Translations under genes and position numbers: made by a program | The notes under the pieces: generated by a model | What the model saw: the letters and a program-made list of their open reading frames with translations, nothing else | Databases searched by the model: none | Told to the model about the DNA's origin: nothing | Shown: positions 4,504 through 5,615 of the stretch, piece by piece | How the letters are laid out: each line of letters begins with the position of its first letter | Numbering within the stretch: the first letter of the stretch is position 1 | Origin: Candidatus Chloroheliales bacterium | Lineage (GTDB): Bacteria > Chloroflexota > Chloroflexia > QHBQ01 | DNA length: 5,615 nt | Assembly (NCBI GenBank): GCA_003243865.1 | Contig: QHBQ01000211.1 | Location: forward strand, 1-5,615 | Direction of reading: 5' to 3'

Positions 4504-5124
4504 CTAACGCGAGAGCTGGATCGGCCCCTCGGGTGGCGGCGGTGGGTCGGGAGGGCGGTTGGCCCGCCGCTGCGCCAGCCGCTTGCGCAGACGGTTGACC
4601 AGCCAGAAGGCGGGTAGCAGGAAGATGATCAGCAGCAGCAGGGCCAGCAGCGGCACGAACAGCGCCAGGAGTGCCGTCAGCGCGGCGACGAAATCCTCGG
4701 CCAGGCTGACCAGCGGGTTGCCCAGCCCGGCGGTGCTGAGGGTGACGACCGGGCGCGAGGTTGCCTTCAGCACATGGACGCCGCCCGCCGCGACTGTCCC
4801 TAGCCCCAGCGCGACGATGGGGTTGACGTAGTTATAGGCGCTGTCATGGCTCATATATAGCAAGGCACCGGCGGCGGGGCGGATCAGCGTGTTGATGATG
4901 TCGTTAATGTGGTCGAGGCCGGGGATCTTGTCCACCATCAATTCGATCGTGACTAGCACGAGCAGCACGCCGATTGCCCACCAATCGGTGAGGATGGTGT
5001 AAGGGCTGCTCAGGTGGATCGCGCCGAACTTGGCCGCCAGGGACAGCACCAGCAGCGGTAGGTAGGCATTCAGCCCAGCGGGGGCGGATAGGGCCAGCCC
5101 GCCGATTAGTTGGGTAATGTCCAT
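4504..5124 (-). CDS. DUF4126 domain membrane protein
   Basis: The 206-residue product is an integral membrane protein of the DUF4126 family. The family's landmarks are present in order: APAGLNAYLPLL (14-25), ELMVDKIPGLDHINDIINTLIRP (61-83), a Gly/Ala-rich segment up to VHVLKATSR (117-124), and GLGNPLVSLAEDFVAAL (133-149). A long hydrophobic helix (about 150-175), a basic stretch (RLRKRLAQRR, 178-187) and a proline-rich tail follow. The family's molecular role is unknown; its conserved charged residues inside hydrophobic segments suggest transport or scaffolding, which is only inference. The ATG lies 5 nt after the stop of the upstream gene, so the two probably form an operon. The ribosome-binding site is weak (AAGGCGAG further upstream). 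Confidence 0.88.
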   Translation of the reverse strand: MDITQLIGGLALSAPAGLNAYLPLLVLSLAAKFGAIHLSSPYTILTDWWAIGVLLVLVTIELMVDKIPGLDHINDIINTLIRPAAGALLYMSHDSAYNYVNPIVALGLGTVAAGGVHVLKATSRPVVTLSTAGLGNPLVSLAEDFVAALTALLALFVPLLALLLLIIFLLPAFWLVNRLRKRLAQRRANRPPDPPPPPEGPIQLSR

Positions 5125-5129
5125 TGCTG

Positions 5130-5597
5130 CTATCTCGCCTTGTCCCCCTCGTCAGCGGGCGGTTGGCCGTAGGGTGGCGGAGGTGTCTCGCCGCCAATTG
5201 CCGACGGTGGGTGCGGGTAGTTGGGGTCGTTGCGGTCGTAGCCTGGGGGTGGCTGCCCGTAGGGTGGTTGGCCGTACTGCGGCGGCTGTCCGTAGGGCGA
5301 TTGCGGGGGGTAGAGCGGCTGGCCGGGTTGCGGCGGGGCCTCACCACCGATTACCGCTGGCGGGTGGGGATAGTTGGGGTTGACCTTATCGTAACCCATT
5401 GGCGGCTGACCGTAGTAAGGCTGGCCCGCGCCGAGGTATGGTGGCGCAAGCGGCGCGGCGGGCTTGAACGACTGCCCCAGCATCCCCCCTAGCGCGCCAA
5501 ACATTGCCCAGAGCAGCGGCCCGGCGATGACGCAACATGCGCCGATACCGGCGAGGCCGACGCCACGCACGGTCTGGGTGAGTTGCTCCGCGGTCAT
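5130..5597 (-). CDS. membrane-anchored Tyr/Pro/Gln-rich repeat protein (start uncertain)
   Basis: From the ATG at 5597 the product has 155 residues: a short N-terminus, a Gly/Ala-rich hydrophobic segment (about 12-41, containing C21 and C22), then a low-complexity tail of YGQPP-type motifs to the C-terminus. The tail holds a duplication: residues 62-91 match 113-142 at 22 of 30 positions, including GYD, PNYPHPP and IGGE. No family is recognised beyond its likeness to proline-rich tails of bacterial membrane proteins. The frame stays open to the window edge (Q-L-A-Q-A-N before M1) and no Shine-Dalgarno sequence precedes M1, so the true start may be upstream of 5615. It ends 5 nt before the DUF4126 start. 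The tail could bind a protein partner or sit in the envelope; this is a guess. Confidence 0.72.
   Translation of the reverse strand: MTAEQLTQTVRGVGLAGIGACCVIAGPLLWAMFGALGGMLGQSFKPAAPLAPPYLGAGQPYYGQPPMGYDKVNPNYPHPPAVIGGEAPPQPGQPLYPPQSPYGQPPQYGQPPYGQPPPGYDRNDPNYPHPPSAIGGETPPPPYGQPPADEGDKAR
5172..5261 (-). repeat. second unit of a 30-residue coding duplication
   Basis: This encodes residues 113-142 of the proline-rich protein and corresponds to the unit at 5325-5414 (residues 62-91). Twenty-two of 30 residues are identical. The nucleotide sequences have diverged at many third positions, so the duplication is not recent. Short YGQPP units fill the space between the copies. Confidence 0.8.
5325..5414 (-). 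repeat. first unit of a 30-residue coding duplication
   Basis: This encodes residues 62-91 of the proline-rich protein, the unit nearer the membrane segment. It is the partner of the unit at 5172-5261. Conserved positions cluster in GYD, PNYPHPP and IGGE, while the differences are mostly conservative (K/R, A/S, A/T). Confidence 0.8.
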
Positions 5598-5615
5598 ATT
5601 GGCCTGGGCAAGCTG

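Noticed and set aside
5124..5492. Plus-strand 122-codon frame rich in Arg, Val, Gly and Trp
   Set aside because: It is the antisense of the Tyr/Pro/Gln repeats of the minus-strand protein, so its regularity is inherited.

Overview
The window is high-GC bacterial DNA. Five genes lie on the minus strand, one complete gene lies on the plus strand, and repeats occupy the spaces between them. The gene families (DUF4350, DUF4129, a YciC/GPDPase_memb-like membrane protein, DUF4126, and a Tyr/Pro/Gly-Gln-rich membrane-anchored protein) and the repeats (GTAG-foot palindromes and heptanucleotide tandem repeats) resemble a filamentous Chloroflexota genome such as the Chloroflexus/Roseiflexus/Kouleothrix group. 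That placement rests on gene content and style and is moderately sure at best.

Layout. Positions 1-33 hold what may be the first codons of a divergent minus-strand gene, with an extended -10 box so close to the ATG that the mRNA would be leaderless. Positions 34-506 contain no supported gene. They hold a REP-like palindrome, a near-consensus sigma70 promoter (131-159, plus strand), a 260-bp palindromic composite element (186-445) flanked by a 16-bp direct repeat, and another REP. A DinB-fold protein follows (507-995, plus). It overlaps tail to tail by 36 bp with the last gene of the minus-strand cluster.

In transcription order on the minus strand the cluster is: a proline/tyrosine-rich membrane-anchored protein (5597-5130, possibly starting upstream of the window), a DUF4126 membrane protein (5124-4504), a 268-bp gap holding a second copy of the palindromic element, a polytopic GPDPase_memb-like protein (4235-3171), a DUF4129 membrane protein (3166-2288) and a DUF4350 membrane protein (2213-960). 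The last three resemble the membrane-protein part of MoxR/DUF58/DUF4129/DUF4350 loci, whose usual MoxR ATPase and DUF58 (vWA-like) partners are not in this window. All five products are membrane proteins by sequence. A joint role in envelope function or in assembling surface proteins is inference.

The most notable feature is the repeat population. At least seven palindromes have a GTAG tetranucleotide at the foot of a GC-rich hairpin, the architecture of REP elements mobilised by RAYT (Y1/IS200-like) transposases. Three repeat tracts run into coding sequence: one palindrome is read in frame near the N-terminus of the DUF4129 protein, another supplies its stop codon after a heptamer tract, and a different heptamer tract encodes the N-terminus of the DUF4350 protein. 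The two large palindromic elements share identical 26-bp arms separated by exactly 95 nt, although the 95-nt interiors have diverged. No transposase, CRISPR array, tRNA or rRNA gene was seen.
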